64,000 bases of DNA from Rothia halotolerans (GTDB taxonomy: Bacteria; Actinomycetota; Actinomycetes; Actinomycetales; Micrococcaceae), in NCBI RefSeq assembly GCF_004136635.1, contig NZ_NOIU01000005.1, positions 62,001 to 126,000 of the forward strand. Direction: 5' to 3'. A program made the translations under genes and the position numbers. Within the stretch, counting starts at the first letter, position 1. Each line of letters opens with the position of its first letter. Positions 7,822 through 16,999 of the stretch are shown here, one piece after another. A model generated the notes under the pieces. It saw nothing but the letters and a program-made list of their open reading frames with translations. It ran no database searches and was not told the origin of the DNA.

Positions 7822-8474
7822 GCCCGGCCCGCGGGACGCCGGGCGGCCGCCTGGCCCACGCGGTGGGCTCCAGCGCGTGCTTCAGCGGGATCGTCGCCGC
7901 CCTGGTGTACTCGGTCCGCGGCAGCTGGGTGGACGTCGCGGTGCTCCTGCTGGTGGGGCTGGGGCAGGTGCTGGCCTTCCTCGCCTTCAGGACCTGGCCC
8001 GCGCGGCTCGAGGCGAGCGCGATCCTCCTGCTCGCCGGCGTCAGCTCCGCCGAGCAGCTCTACGACGCCGTCCCCTGGTGGGACCTGGTGGTCCATCTGT
8101 TGGCGACCTATGCCCTCGTCCGGATCCCGTGGAACCTGCGGCTGCGGGCGGGCGCGAGGTGGGCGGCCTCGGCCACCCTCCTGTCGTATCCGCTCTCACG
8201 GGCACCGCACCCGCCCTCCAGCCCGTCGCAGGCGGGGCTCGAACGTCCTTCGCGCTCTCCGGCGGAAGCTCCCGCCGCCCCGGCCCTCCCCACCCGCCTG
8301 CGCTGGTGCCTCGGTGCGGGCCTGGCGCTTGCCGTGGTCTGGGAGCTCATGGAGTTCCTCGGGTTCCTGCTGGTCACACCGGAGATCCACATCCCGCCGC
8401 TGGACACCGTCACGGACATCCTGGCGGGCCTGCTGGGCGCGGCCCTGTGCGCCCTCAGGACCCGTCCCGCCTGA
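7818..8474 (+). CDS. Integral membrane protein of unknown function
   Basis: The protein has 218 residues; its ATG overlaps the glycosyltransferase stop in an ATGA junction, so the two are translationally coupled. About five hydrophobic segments are visible (GIVAALVYSV, VAVLLLVGLGQVLAFLAF, ASAILLLAGVSS, WWDLVVHLLATYALVRI, and a C-terminal pair around CLGAGLALAVVWELMEFLGF and DTVTDILAGLLGAALC). The WWDLVVH and DTVTDILAGLLGA segments resemble the YjdF/DUF2238 group of small membrane proteins; this is a weak assignment. A polar Pro/Ser-rich loop separates the two halves. Confidence 0.65.
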   Translation: MSPARGTPGGRLAHAVGSSACFSGIVAALVYSVRGSWVDVAVLLLVGLGQVLAFLAFRTWPARLEASAILLLAGVSSAEQLYDAVPWWDLVVHLLATYALVRIPWNLRLRAGARWAASATLLSYPLSRAPHPPSSPSQAGLERPSRSPAEAPAAPALPTRLRWCLGAGLALAVVWELMEFLGFLLVTPEIHIPPLDTVTDILAGLLGAALCALRTRPA

Positions 8475-8577
8475 GGCCGTGTCCCCTTCGACCTCCGCCG
8501 CCCGGCGGACCATAATGGGAGATGCCGGTCACAATGGCGTGGCCGGTGTCCCCAGCTTCGACCAGGAAGGGCGGAAC

Positions 8578-9666
8578 ATGCTCATCGGGGTGCCCACGGA
8601 GATCAAGCCGAACGAACGCAGGGTCGGGCTGACTCCCGACAGCGTCCACGCCCTCGCCGACGCCGGGCACGAGGTGCTGGTGCAGCGGGGAGCGGGCGAG
8701 GGGACCGGCTTCGGCGACGCCGAGTACAAGGACGCCGGCGCCCGGCTCACCGGGGTCGAGGAGGTCTGGGACGCCGCCGAGCTGGTGGTGAAGGTCAAGG
8801 AGCCCATCGAGTCCGAGTTCGGGCGCTTCCGCGAGGACCTGACCCTCTTCGCCTACCTCCACCTCGCCGCCGCGCGCCCGCTGACCGAGGCGCTGCTGGA
8901 GACCCGGATGCGATCCATCGCCTACGAGACCGTCCGGGAGGGCCGCGCACTGCCCCTGCTCGCCCCGATGTCCGAGATCGCCGGGAGGCTCGCCGCCCAG
9001 GCGGCGGCCCGCTACAGCATGGTCACCGAAGGAGGCCCCGGGATCCTGATCGGCGGGGCGCCGGGCGTGGCCTCGGCGCGGGTCGTGGTGCTCGGGGGCG
9101 GCGTCGTCGGGACCCAGGCGGCGCAGCTGGCGCTGGGCCTGCGGGCGGAGGTGAGCGTTCTCGACGCCTCGATGGCCCGGGTCCGCGAGCTGACCCAGAT
9201 GTTCGGCACCAGCGCCAGGGTGCTGGCGAGCAACCCCCGCACCGTGGAGCGGGAGCTGGAGGAGGCCGACGTCGTCATCGGCTCGGTCCTGGTGCCCGGC
9301 GCCCGCGCGCCCAAGCTGGTGCGGCGCGAGCACCTCGCCCGGATGAAGCCGGGGTCGCTGCTGATCGACGTCGCGATCGACCAGGGCGGCTGCTTCGAGA
9401 CCTCGCACCCCACCGGCTACGACGACCCCGTCTTCGAGGTCGAGGGCATCCGGCACTACTGCGTGACCAACATGCCCGGCGCGGTGCCCCGTACGGCCAC
9501 GACGTCGCTCAACAACGCGACCCTGCCGTACGTGCAGCGCCTGGCCTCGGGGGTCGACGCCGCGCTGGAGGCCTCCGAGGGCCTGGCCGCCGGCGCGAAC
9601 ACCGAGGGCGGTCTCATCACGTCTCCCGGCGTCGCCGCCGCGTACGAGGATCTGCCGAGCCGCTGA
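8578..9666 (+). CDS. ald: Alanine dehydrogenase
   Basis: This NAD-dependent enzyme interconverts L-alanine with pyruvate and ammonia. The 362-residue protein begins IGVPTEIKPNERRVGLTP, the substrate-binding N-domain with the conserved Arg and Lys, has YLHLAAAR (catalytic His, near residue 95), the Rossmann motif VVLGGGVVGTQAAQLALG (near 170-187) and IDVAIDQGGC (catalytic Asp, near 265). The length is close to the usual 370. The ATG at 8578 is chosen for family alignment; GGAAGGGCGG lies just upstream. The gene can supply nitrogen from alanine or recycle pyruvate under low oxygen. Confidence 0.93.
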   Translation: MLIGVPTEIKPNERRVGLTPDSVHALADAGHEVLVQRGAGEGTGFGDAEYKDAGARLTGVEEVWDAAELVVKVKEPIESEFGRFREDLTLFAYLHLAAARPLTEALLETRMRSIAYETVREGRALPLLAPMSEIAGRLAAQAAARYSMVTEGGPGILIGGAPGVASARVVVLGGGVVGTQAAQLALGLRAEVSVLDASMARVRELTQMFGTSARVLASNPRTVERELEEADVVIGSVLVPGARAPKLVRREHLARMKPGSLLIDVAIDQGGCFETSHPTGYDDPVFEVEGIRHYCVTNMPGAVPRTATTSLNNATLPYVQRLASGVDAALEASEGLAAGANTEGGLITSPGVAAAYEDLPSR

Positions 9667-9696
9667 GCGGGCTCTGAGCGGCTGGCCGGGTCCGGA

Positions 9697-9766
9697 CCCT
9701 GATCTTGGTTCTGGCCCGGGCCCTGACTCGGTTCTGGCTCGGACCCTGACCTGGTTCTGGTCGGCG
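9697..9766. repeat. Imperfect tandem repeat after ald
   Basis: Three imperfect units of 23-24 bases, each beginning CCCTGA and containing GGTTCTGG, follow the ald stop (starting at 9697, 9721 and 9744), with a degenerate fourth beginning CCCTGG. No hairpin is strong enough to be called a terminator. The 270-base interval to the next gene holds nothing else obvious. Confidence 0.75.
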
Positions 9767-9936
9767 CCCTGGCCCGGGCCGATCGGTCGGCGGGAGGGAG
9801 ATGGCGCTGATCTCCCCTGATCAGCGCCGTTTCGCCGTGCCCTCGTGGGCCGCCGCCCCGTAGACTGGAGGAGAAGGGGCCGACCCTCCGCGGATCGGCG
9901 GGGGCCCCGGGACCGGAGCCAGACCGAGGAGGGCCG

Positions 9937-10347
9937 ATGAGCACCGAACCCAGGACGATGGACGCCTACGGGAACCAGATCCCGCCGGACGCCCGGACCA
10001 TGGCGCTGCTGTCCCACCTCTCCTCGCTGGTCTCGCTGGTGATCTCGATCGGCTCGCTGAGCTTCCTCGGCCCGCTGATCTTCTGGTTCATCTACAAGGA
10101 CAAGCCGGGCTACGGATTCGTCCGCGTCTGCTCGGCGCAGGCCTTCAACTTCAACTTCACCATGTGGATCGTCAACATCGCGGCGGGACTCCTCGCGATC
10201 GTGACCCTGGGCTTCGGGCTCATCATCGCCGGGCCGATCTGGGCGGTGACCAGCATCCTGGTGCTCATCTTCCACATCATCGGCGCGGTGAAGGCCAACA
10301 ACGGCGAGGTCTACCGCTACCCCCTGCAGACGCGCATCCTCTCCTGA
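9937..10347 (+). CDS. DUF4870 family membrane protein
   Basis: The 136-residue protein begins with a polar 20-residue tail, then MALLSHLSSLVSLVISIGSLSFLGPLIFWFIYKD, the characteristic DUF4870 opening, followed by an amphipathic stretch (QAFNFNFTMWIVNIAAGLLAIV) and a final hydrophobic block ending in HIIGAVKANNGEVYRYPL. Three to four membrane helices are predicted by eye. The family is widespread and of unknown function. GAGGAGGG precedes the ATG at 9937. It is a single gene between ald and purA. Confidence 0.88.
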   Translation: MSTEPRTMDAYGNQIPPDARTMALLSHLSSLVSLVISIGSLSFLGPLIFWFIYKDKPGYGFVRVCSAQAFNFNFTMWIVNIAAGLLAIVTLGFGLIIAGPIWAVTSILVLIFHIIGAVKANNGEVYRYPLQTRILS

Positions 10348-10457
10348 TCCGCACGGACCCGTGCCGGGGCCGGACCCGCGCCGGCCGGGTGCCGCCACCC
10401 CGCCCCGGCGCCGGCTCGCCACGCTGCGCCGCCCGGGCGCCCGCCCCGGCGACCGGG

Positions 10458-10512
10458 TATCCTGGGACACGGTGCCCCCGGCAACCCGACGGGCACAGTG
10501 TCTTGAGGAGTG
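10458..10512 (+). promoter_or_regulatory. Probable purA promoter and leader
   Basis: TATCCT at 10458-10463 fits a -10 element about 60 bases before the purA ATG. The leader contains a small inverted repeat (GTGCCC ... GGGCAC) and ends with TTGAGGAG, a ribosome site. Confidence 0.4.
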
Positions 10513-10522
10513 ATAGTTCCAC

Positions 10523-11815
10523 ATGCCAGCAATCGTGATCGTAGGCGCCCAGTGGGGCGATGAGGGCAAGGGCAAGGCGACCGATCTGCTCGGCGGCCGC
10601 GTCGACTACGTGGTCAAGCCCAACGGCGGCAACAACGCCGGCCACACGGTCGTCGTCGGCGGCGAGAAGTTCGAGCTCAAGCTGCTCCCGGCCGGCATCC
10701 TCAGCGAGAACGCGGTGCCCGTGATCGGCAACGGCGTCGTGGTCAACCCCGAGGCGCTGTTCGCCGAGATCGACGGCCTCGAGGCCCGCGGCGCGGACAC
10801 CTCCCGGCTGCGCATCTCCGCCAACGCCCACCTGGTGGCGCCCTTCCACCAGACCATGGACAAGGTCACCGAGCGCTTCCTGGGCAAGCGCGCCATCGGC
10901 ACCACCGGGCGCGGCATCGGGCCCGCCTACATGGACAAGATCGGCCGCCTCGGCATCCGGGTGCAGGACATCCTGGACGAGTCGATCCTGCGGCAGAAGG
11001 TCGAGGGATCGCTCCGGCAGAAGAACGAGCTGCTGGTCAAGGTCTACAACCGCCGGCACGTGGAGGTCGAGGAGATCGTCGAGTACTTCCTCTCCTACGC
11101 CGAGCGGCTGCGGCCCATGATCGTGGACTCCACCCTGCTGCTCAACGACGCCCTGGACGAGGGGAAGACCCTGCTGATGGAGGGCGGCCAGGCCACCTTC
11201 CTCGACGTCGACCACGGCACCTACCCCTTCGTGACCTCCTCGAACCCGACCGCAGGCGGCGCCTCGGTCGGCTCGGGCGTGGGACCCACCCGCATCTCCC
11301 GGGTCATCGGCATCCAGAAGGCCTACACGACCCGCGTGGGCGCAGGCCCCTTCCCCACCGAGCTCTTCGACGAGTGGGGTGAGTACCTGCAGAGGACCGG
11401 CGGCGAGTTCGGCGTGAACACCGGCCGTCCGCGCCGCTGCGGCTGGTACGACGCCGTCCTGGCCCGCCAGGCCGTGCGCATCAACGGCTTCACCGACCTG
11501 TTCCTGACCAAGCTGGACGTGCTGACCGGCATCGAGCGGATACCCGTCTGCGTGGCCTACGACGTCGACGGCGTCCGCCACGACGAGATCCCCATGACCC
11601 AGACCGACTTCCACCACGCGCAGCCGATCTACGAGTACTTCGACGGCTGGACCGAGGACATCTCGCAGGCCACCTCGCTGGAGGAGCTGCCGGAGAACGC
11701 TCGGCGCTACGTCGAGAGCCTCGAGCGGCTCTCGAACTGCCGGATCTCCGCCATCGGCGTCGGGCCCGGGCGCGAGAACACGATCGTGGTGCGGGACCTC
11801 ATCGAGGACGAGTAG
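10523..11815 (+). CDS. purA: Adenylosuccinate synthetase
   Basis: This GTP-dependent enzyme condenses IMP and aspartate to adenylosuccinate, the first committed step to AMP. The 430-residue length is standard. The N-terminal phosphate loop [16 protein letters not shown] with its catalytic Asp and the NNAGHTVVV segment (catalytic His, about residues 38-46) are intact, as are [10 protein letters not shown] (near 130), [10 protein letters not shown] (near 272) and the [12 protein letters not shown] segment (near 305). The ATG at 10523 has GAGGAG upstream. The gene is monocistronic or leads into the transporter 55 bases downstream. Confidence 0.97.
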   Translation: MPAIVIVGAQWGDEGKGKATDLLGGRVDYVVKPNGGNNAGHTVVVGGEKFELKLLPAGILSENAVPVIGNGVVVNPEALFAEIDGLEARGADTSRLRISANAHLVAPFHQTMDKVTERFLGKRAIGTTGRGIGPAYMDKIGRLGIRVQDILDESILRQKVEGSLRQKNELLVKVYNRRHVEVEEIVEYFLSYAERLRPMIVDSTLLLNDALDEGKTLLMEGGQATFLDVDHGTYPFVTSSNPTAGGASVGSGVGPTRISRVIGIQKAYTTRVGAGPFPTELFDEWGEYLQRTGGEFGVNTGRPRRCGWYDAVLARQAVRINGFTDLFLTKLDVLTGIERIPVCVAYDVDGVRHDEIPMTQTDFHHAQPIYEYFDGWTEDISQATSLEELPENARRYVESLERLSNCRISAIGVGPGRENTIVVRDLIEDE

Positions 11816-11870
11816 GCCCGCCGGCTCCGCCCCGCCACCCCTCGTCCCGCCCCGACCCCTGGAGCCCCCC

Positions 11871-12851
11871 ATGCCCTTCCTCCTCAACGCGGTCTCCGAC
11901 GCCGAGGGCCACTACCGCGACCTCGACTCCCCGGAGAGCGCCCTCGAGGAGCTCGACGCCGGCCGGGACCGCACGGTCTGCCTCGTCGCCCAGGAGCCCA
12001 CGGAGGAGGAGATGCGAGCCTGCGCCCGGCGGTTCGAGCTGCATGCCCTGGCCCTCGAGGACACCGCCCACTGGCGTCAGCGCCCCAAGCTGGAGCGCTA
12101 CGGCCAGACGCTCTTCGTGGTCCTGCGACCGGCCCGGTACGACCAGGACGCCGAGCGCATGGAGTTCGGGGAGATCCATGCCTTCCTCGGCCCGGACTTC
12201 TTCATCGTGTTCACCGAGCACCCGGCCGGGTCCGACCGGGTCGTCCACTGGATGCGGCGCGCCTTCAAGCGCCGCAACCTCGAGCCCCAGAACCCCCAGA
12301 CCCTGCTGTACTTCCTCCTCGACGGCGTCGTGGACGAGTACGAGCCCATCCTCGAGGCGCTCGACGAGGACCTGGACGAGGTCGAGGAGCAGCTGTTCAC
12401 CGGGCAGAACGCCTCGCAGCGGATCTACGAGATGTTCAACGAGGTGGTGAAGTTCCAGCGGGCGGCGCGCCCCCTGGGGCACATGCTCGAGCTGCTCATG
12501 CGCGGTGGCGGGAAGTACGGGGTCTCCGAGGAGCTGCACCGGTACTTCCGCGACGTCCGCGACCACGTGACCCGCGACGTCGAGCACCTGGACTCCCTGC
12601 GCAGCGCGCTGCAGAACGCCCTGACCATCGAGGCGACGCTGGTGGGGCAGCGGCAGAACGACGCGATGAAGAAGCTCTCCGGCTGGGCGGCGGTGCTGAT
12701 CGCGCCGACGATCATCGCGGGGATCTACGGCATGAACTTCGAGGACATGCCGGAGCTGGGCTGGCACTTCGGCTACATCTTCGCGATCGGGCTGATGGTC
12801 GCCACGAGCTTCGGGCTGTGGGCGGTGTTCCGGATCAAGAAGTGGCTGTGA
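11871..12851 (+). CDS. CorA-family magnesium/cobalt channel
   Basis: The 326-residue protein has the CorA layout: a large soluble N-terminal domain rich in acidic residues, a long helix (about residues 150-260) and two C-terminal membrane helices. The selectivity signature YGMN is present in IYGMNFEDMPE (near residue 286), followed by the second helix and the basic end RIKKWL. It forms a homopentameric Mg2+ channel in characterised members; cobalt or nickel may also pass. The gene follows purA with a 55-base gap. Confidence 0.92.
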   Translation: MPFLLNAVSDAEGHYRDLDSPESALEELDAGRDRTVCLVAQEPTEEEMRACARRFELHALALEDTAHWRQRPKLERYGQTLFVVLRPARYDQDAERMEFGEIHAFLGPDFFIVFTEHPAGSDRVVHWMRRAFKRRNLEPQNPQTLLYFLLDGVVDEYEPILEALDEDLDEVEEQLFTGQNASQRIYEMFNEVVKFQRAARPLGHMLELLMRGGGKYGVSEELHRYFRDVRDHVTRDVEHLDSLRSALQNALTIEATLVGQRQNDAMKKLSGWAAVLIAPTIIAGIYGMNFEDMPELGWHFGYIFAIGLMVATSFGLWAVFRIKKWL

Positions 12852-12922
12852 TCCGCCGCCCCTGTGCCCCTCGATAGGATGAGATGCAGAGCACATCAGT
12901 CGAGGATCGCAGGGAGGATCGG

Positions 12923-14110
12923 GTGCAGCAGCTGAACGACGTCGTCGTCCTCGCCGGGGCGCGGACCCCGCAGGGCAGGATCATGGGGCAGCTGGCCCCG
13001 CTGAGCGCCGTGGAGCTCGGCGCCCACGCCATCGCCGCGGCGCTGCGCCGGGCCGGCGTGGACCCCGGTCTCGTGGACCAGGTCCTCATGGGGCAGGTGG
13101 TCCAGGCCGGGTGCGGGCAGAACCCCGCCAAGCAGGCCGCGCTGGGCGCCGGCATCCCGCGGACGGCCCCCGCCACCACCCTCAACAAGGTGTGCCTGTC
13201 CGGGCTCGCCGCGGTGAACGAGGCCGCGCGGGCGATCCGGCTCGGGGACGCCGCGGTGGCGGTGGCCGGCGGCCAGGAGTCGATGTCCGGGGCGCCGCAC
13301 CTGGCCCCCGGCGTCCGGGCCGGCAGGACCTACGGAGACCTGCGGCTGCTCGACGCCGTGGCCCGCGACGGCCTGACCGACGCGGCGGACGGCCGGAGCA
13401 TGGGCGAGATCACCGACGCGGACAACGCCGCCCGGGGGATCGGGCGCGCGGCGCAGGACGAGCTGGCCGCCGCCTCGCACCGGCGTGCCGGGGCGGCCGC
13501 GGCCGCGGGGCTCTTCGACGAGGAGATCGCTCCGCTCGAGGTGCCGCAGCGCCGGGGCGGTCCGCTGATGGTCTCCGCCGACGAGGGGATCCGCCCCGAC
13601 TCCACGCCCGAGGCCCTGGCGGGGCTGCGCCCCGCCTTCACCGAGGGCGGGACCATCACCGCCGGCAACTCCTCGCCGCTCTCCGACGGCGCGGCCGCGC
13701 TGGTGCTCGCCTCGAAGGACTACGCCGAGCGGCGCGGGCTGCCGTGGCTCGCCGAGGTCGGGGCCGCTGGGCAGACCGCGGGGCCCGACGCCTCGCTGCA
13801 CTCCCAGCCCTCGCGGGCGACCGCGGCGGCCCTGCGGCGGGCCGGATGGGCGGCGTCGGACCTGGACCTGTGGGAGGTCAACGAGGCCTTCGCCTCCGTG
13901 CCCTACCAGTCCGCGCGGGACCTGGGCGTGTCCGCCGAGCGGGTCAACGTCCACGGCGGGGCCATCGCCCTGGGGCATCCGATCGGGGCCTCGGGGGCCC
14001 GCCTGGCGTTGCACGCGGCGCTGGAGCTCTCCCGCCGCGGGCGGGGCCGGGCGGCGGTGTCCCTGTGCGGGGGCGGCGGCCAGGGGGAGGCCCTGCTGCT
14101 GTCCCGGTGA
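12923..14110 (+). CDS. Thiolase (acetyl-CoA C-acetyltransferase)
   Basis: The 395-residue enzyme catalyses condensation of two acetyl-CoA to acetoacetyl-CoA or thiolytic cleavage of 3-ketoacyl-CoA. All three active-site blocks are present: the nucleophilic Cys in NKVCLSGL (Cys91), His in GHPIGASG (near 352) and the second Cys in SLCGGGGQGEA (near 382). The QESMSGAPH segment is also typical. I chose the GTG at 12923 because AGGGAGG lies five bases upstream; the ATG at 12884 would add 13 charged residues and has none. TAGGAT at 12875 could be the -10. Degradative and biosynthetic thiolases cannot be separated here; no fad or pha gene is adjacent. Confidence 0.92.
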   Translation: MQQLNDVVVLAGARTPQGRIMGQLAPLSAVELGAHAIAAALRRAGVDPGLVDQVLMGQVVQAGCGQNPAKQAALGAGIPRTAPATTLNKVCLSGLAAVNEAARAIRLGDAAVAVAGGQESMSGAPHLAPGVRAGRTYGDLRLLDAVARDGLTDAADGRSMGEITDADNAARGIGRAAQDELAAASHRRAGAAAAAGLFDEEIAPLEVPQRRGGPLMVSADEGIRPDSTPEALAGLRPAFTEGGTITAGNSSPLSDGAAALVLASKDYAERRGLPWLAEVGAAGQTAGPDASLHSQPSRATAAALRRAGWAASDLDLWEVNEAFASVPYQSARDLGVSAERVNVHGGAIALGHPIGASGARLALHAALELSRRGRGRAAVSLCGGGGQGEALLLSR

Positions 14111-14120
14111 GGGACCGCCC

Positions 14121-16343
14121 CTACTTCTGCACCGGGTCCCGGCGGCCCAGCCGGACCTTCTTGACCTCCCTGACGTTCTCCGCGTCGGAGTCCTTGAAGC
14201 CGAAGAACCAGGTCAGCAGGAACGAGACGGCGAGCGCTGCGCCCGAGGCGATGAGGTAGCCCCAGAAGCTGGCGTCGAGGCCCTCCGGGTTGACGAAGGA
14301 GGTGAACCCGACCAGCGCCCCGGTGAACCCCCACATGTTGACGTTGAAGATGCCGGTGAGCAGGCCGCCGACGGCGCCGCCGGCCAGCGCCATGATGAAC
14401 ACGCGGCCGTACTTGAGGTTGACGCCGTACATCGCCGGCTCGGTGATGCCGCAGAACGCGGAGATCGCGGCGGGCCCGGAGAGCGTCTTGAGCTTCTGGA
14501 CGCGGGACTTGAAGAAGACCGCGAGCACGGCGCCGCCCTGGGCCACCATCGTGGCCGAGACGATCGCGTTGAGCGAGGAACTGCCGCTGGCTGCGATGTC
14601 CTGCGCGATCAGCGGGATCACCGCCCAGTGCAGGCCGAAGATCACCAGGCACTGGTAGAGCCCGCCGATCACCAGGCCGGAGACCGTGGGGGAGAGGTCG
14701 TAGAGGGCCTGGATGCCCGCGGCGATGCCGCCGGACAGGAAGGTCACCACGGGGCCGAGGATCAGCAGGATCGCCAGCGAGACCACCACGACCTCGACCA
14801 GCGGCAGGAAGATCATCCGGACGGTCACCGGGATGACCTTCTTCAGCCACGGCTCGAGGATCGAGGCGAGCCAGGCGGCGACGATGATCGGGAAGATCGA
14901 GTAGGTGTAGGTGGCCATGTGGTACGGCAGGCCGAAGAACTCGGCGTTGAGCGGCATCCCCAGGATCGAGTTCTGCGCCTCGGTCTCGGAGATCTCCACC
15001 AGGGAGGGGTAGGTGAGCACGCCGCCGATGATCGCCACGATGATCGGGTCCGCCCCGAGCCGCCGGGCGGCGGTGAAGCCCACGAAGATCGGCAGGAAGA
15101 AGAACACCGAGTCGCTCATGGCGTTGATGACGGCGTAGGTCTGGCTCTCCTCGGTGATGGCGCCGAAGGTCAGCAGGAGGGACAGGACGCCCTTGATGAT
15201 GCCCGAGGCCGCGAGCAGGCCGATCACCGGGATCATGGAGCCGGTGATGACGCCGATCAGGGAGCTGAAGCCGTGCTTGACCCAGCCCCAGGCGGTGCTG
15301 GGGCGCTCGGCGTCCTCGTCGTCGCCGGCGGCCTGCTCCCCGGCCGCCTTCTCCTCGCCGAGCTGGGCCACGATGGCGTCGTAGACGTCCTCCACGGCCG
15401 GGCCGATCACCACCTGGTACTGGCCGCCGGCCTTCACGACGTCGATCACCCCGTCCAGGTCGGCGACGACGTCGTCCTCCGCCTTCGCCTGGTCCTTGAG
15501 GTAGAAGCGCACCCGCGTGATGCAGTGCGTGACGCTGCGGACGTTGCCCTTGCCACCGATGTGCTTGAGGATGTCCCAGGCCAGGGCGTCGAAGCCCTCG
15601 AGGCCGGCGGGGCGCTCCGAATCCTCCTGGACGGCGACGCCGCCCCCGCCCGTCTCCTCGGAGGCGCCGTCCCCATCGGCCGTCCCCTCGGCGGAGGCCG
15701 ACGCCGCGGAGGAGTTCGCCGCGGAGGCGCTCGCCGTGGTGGAGCCCGCCGAGGCGGACGCTCCGTCTGCGGAGTCGGCCTTTCCCTTCCCGGCGCCCGC
15801 CGCCCCGCTCGCGGAGGCGGCACCGGCGGAGGACCGCCCCGCGGACGAGGCCTCCGCCGGGTCCTTCAAGCCCGCGGTGGCGGCGGCCTCGCCGGCCTGC
15901 ACCTCGCGCGGATTGACCTCCAGCGAGGCCAGGACCTTGGGGGTGTTGGTCACCGCCAGGATGACCGTCGCGTCCTTGCCGCCCTCCCGGATCGCCTCGA
16001 CGTCCATGGTCCCGATCTCCTGACCGGCTTGGACCTCGTCGCCCTTGGCGACATGCAGGGCGAAGGGCCTGCCCTCCAGCTCGACGGTGTCGATGCCGAG
16101 GTGGACCAGGACGTCGAGCCCGTCCGGGGTGCGGAATCCGAGGGCGTGCTTCGACTCTGCGGACATGGTGACCTTGCCGCTGACGGGAGCGAGCACGGCG
16201 CCGCCCGGCGGGTCGCTCACCCCGAATCCGTCCCCGACGAGCTTCTTGGAGAACACCGGGTCCGGTACTTCGGCGATGTCGATGATGCGGCCGGCGACCG
16301 GGGAGAGCAGCTCCACGGTCTTCGCTTCTGAATGGGGCGCCAC
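14121..16343 (-). CDS. PTS permease, beta-glucoside family, EIIA-EIIB-EIIC fusion
   Basis: This 740-residue protein phosphorylates a sugar as it crosses the membrane. Domains in order: EIIA (glucose type, residues 1-150, phospho-His in VLVHLGIDTVEL near residue 81), an Ala/Ser/Gly-rich linker of about 90 residues, EIIB (phospho-Cys in SVTHCITRVRFYL, near 273) and EIIC (about 360-740, with GITEPAMYGVNLKYG). The family is that of beta-glucoside, trehalose and sucrose permeases. Characterised BglF proteins have the order EIIB-EIIC-EIIA; here EIIA is first. GTG at 16343 is preferred, with GGAGGAGAGG just upstream, over an ATG at 16415. The gene converges with the thiolase, ten bases apart. Confidence 0.92.
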   Translation of the reverse strand: MAPHSEAKTVELLSPVAGRIIDIAEVPDPVFSKKLVGDGFGVSDPPGGAVLAPVSGKVTMSAESKHALGFRTPDGLDVLVHLGIDTVELEGRPFALHVAKGDEVQAGQEIGTMDVEAIREGGKDATVILAVTNTPKVLASLEVNPREVQAGEAAATAGLKDPAEASSAGRSSAGAASASGAAGAGKGKADSADGASASAGSTTASASAANSSAASASAEGTADGDGASEETGGGGVAVQEDSERPAGLEGFDALAWDILKHIGGKGNVRSVTHCITRVRFYLKDQAKAEDDVVADLDGVIDVVKAGGQYQVVIGPAVEDVYDAIVAQLGEEKAAGEQAAGDDEDAERPSTAWGWVKHGFSSLIGVITGSMIPVIGLLAASGIIKGVLSLLLTFGAITEESQTYAVINAMSDSVFFFLPIFVGFTAARRLGADPIIVAIIGGVLTYPSLVEISETEAQNSILGMPLNAEFFGLPYHMATYTYSIFPIIVAAWLASILEPWLKKVIPVTVRMIFLPLVEVVVVSLAILLILGPVVTFLSGGIAAGIQALYDLSPTVSGLVIGGLYQCLVIFGLHWAVIPLIAQDIAASGSSSLNAIVSATMVAQGGAVLAVFFKSRVQKLKTLSGPAAISAFCGITEPAMYGVNLKYGRVFIMALAGGAVGGLLTGIFNVNMWGFTGALVGFTSFVNPEGLDASFWGYLIASGAALAVSFLLTWFFGFKDSDAENVREVKKVRLGRRDPVQK

Positions 16344-16457
16344 GGAAGCCTCTCCTCCACGTCGGGGGCCCCGCCCGGGGTGAGAAGGCCACCGAGTGGG
16401 AATGGTGTACATCACACTATCGGGTAACCGGGCGGGTGAGGCGCTTCATGAACGGAA

Positions 16458-16486
16458 CCGGCCCCTCGCGCGTGGCGAGGGGCCGG
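16458..16486 (-). terminator. Strong hairpin, possible terminator upstream of the PTS gene
   Basis: A perfect 12-bp stem (CCGGCCCCTCGC with GCGAGGGGCCGG) has a five-base loop. On the minus strand it lies between the toxin gene end and the PTS gene, so it could end the toxin-antitoxin transcript or act in the PTS leader. There is no U-run. Confidence 0.5.
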
Positions 16487-16809
16487 CTCCAGGGTGAGAT
16501 GGGGATCTCGAACAGGCCGCGGGGGCTTCCCGGGGGAGCATGAGGTCTCCGCCGGGGCCGTCGATCCCGGGCCTGCCCTCAGCGTACGCACGCCGCCGGA
16601 GCCGGGGCGAGGGCTGGGCGTGCCGCGTCGGCGGGATTCCTGCCGGAGAGAGGCCGTCCCCTCGACCCGGCGTGAAGGCATGAGGGCGTGCAGGCATGAA
16701 GGCGTGGAGGCGCATCCGACGGGCCGGAGCGCAGACGCCTGAGGCGGGGTCGCAGCCGGCGCCGGCCGCGAGCGGTGAACGATCGAAAAGGATGGGCATG
16801 ATGACGGGA

Positions 16810-16841
16810 ACTAGGGAAATTCGGAGCTATCGTTCCGGAAA
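16810..16841 (-). repeat. Palindromic element copy 3 (inverted)
   Basis: Read on the minus strand this is TTTTCCGGAACGATAGCTCC followed by GAATTTCCCTAG, an imperfect copy of the element at 16886. It faces away from copy 4, with the CTAG end outward, so copies 3 and 4 form an inverted pair 44 bases apart. Confidence 0.7.
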
Positions 16842-16885
16842 AGTGAGGGGCGCCGACGCTCACGGGCCCAAGCGGTCCGGCTGGA

Positions 16886-16916
16886 TTTTCGGAGCGATAG
16901 CTCCGAAAACGCCTAG
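16886..16916 (+). repeat. Palindromic element copy 4 (perfect hairpin)
   Basis: TTTTCGGAGC (16886-16895), loop GATA and GCTCCGAAAA (16900-16909) make a perfect 10-bp hairpin followed by CGCCTAG. This is the best-formed member of the family in the window. It is 84 bases beyond the stop codon of the toxin gene. Confidence 0.85.
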
Positions 16917-16999
16917 CTCACGGAAGGCAAGACATCGATTCCACACCATCCCCTGAGCCTTCCGAAGCCGTCCCCATCCTGTAGGACCCTCGAGGCCCA

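Larger units (their letters stand above)
16344..16999. other. Intergenic region with hairpin and palindromic elements
   Basis: The 656 bases between the PTS gene start and the toxin gene end hold no gene I can support. Content: the PTS promoter region (about 16385-16435, somewhat AT-rich), a strong hairpin at 16458-16486, short direct repeats of GGCATGAAGGCGTG type (about 16670-16715), and two copies of the palindromic element at 16810-16841 and 16886-16916. Confidence 0.6.

Noticed and set aside
10480-10512. GGCAACC in the purA leader as part of a SAM-type riboswitch
   Set aside because: Only the heptamer and a small inverted repeat match; no kink-turn or pseudoknot partners were found, and purA is not a methionine gene.
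16344-16799. Minus-strand frames of 89-124 codons between the PTS and toxin genes
   Set aside because: They are Arg/Pro/Ser/Gly-rich shadows of GC-rich intergenic DNA and begin without ribosome sites.
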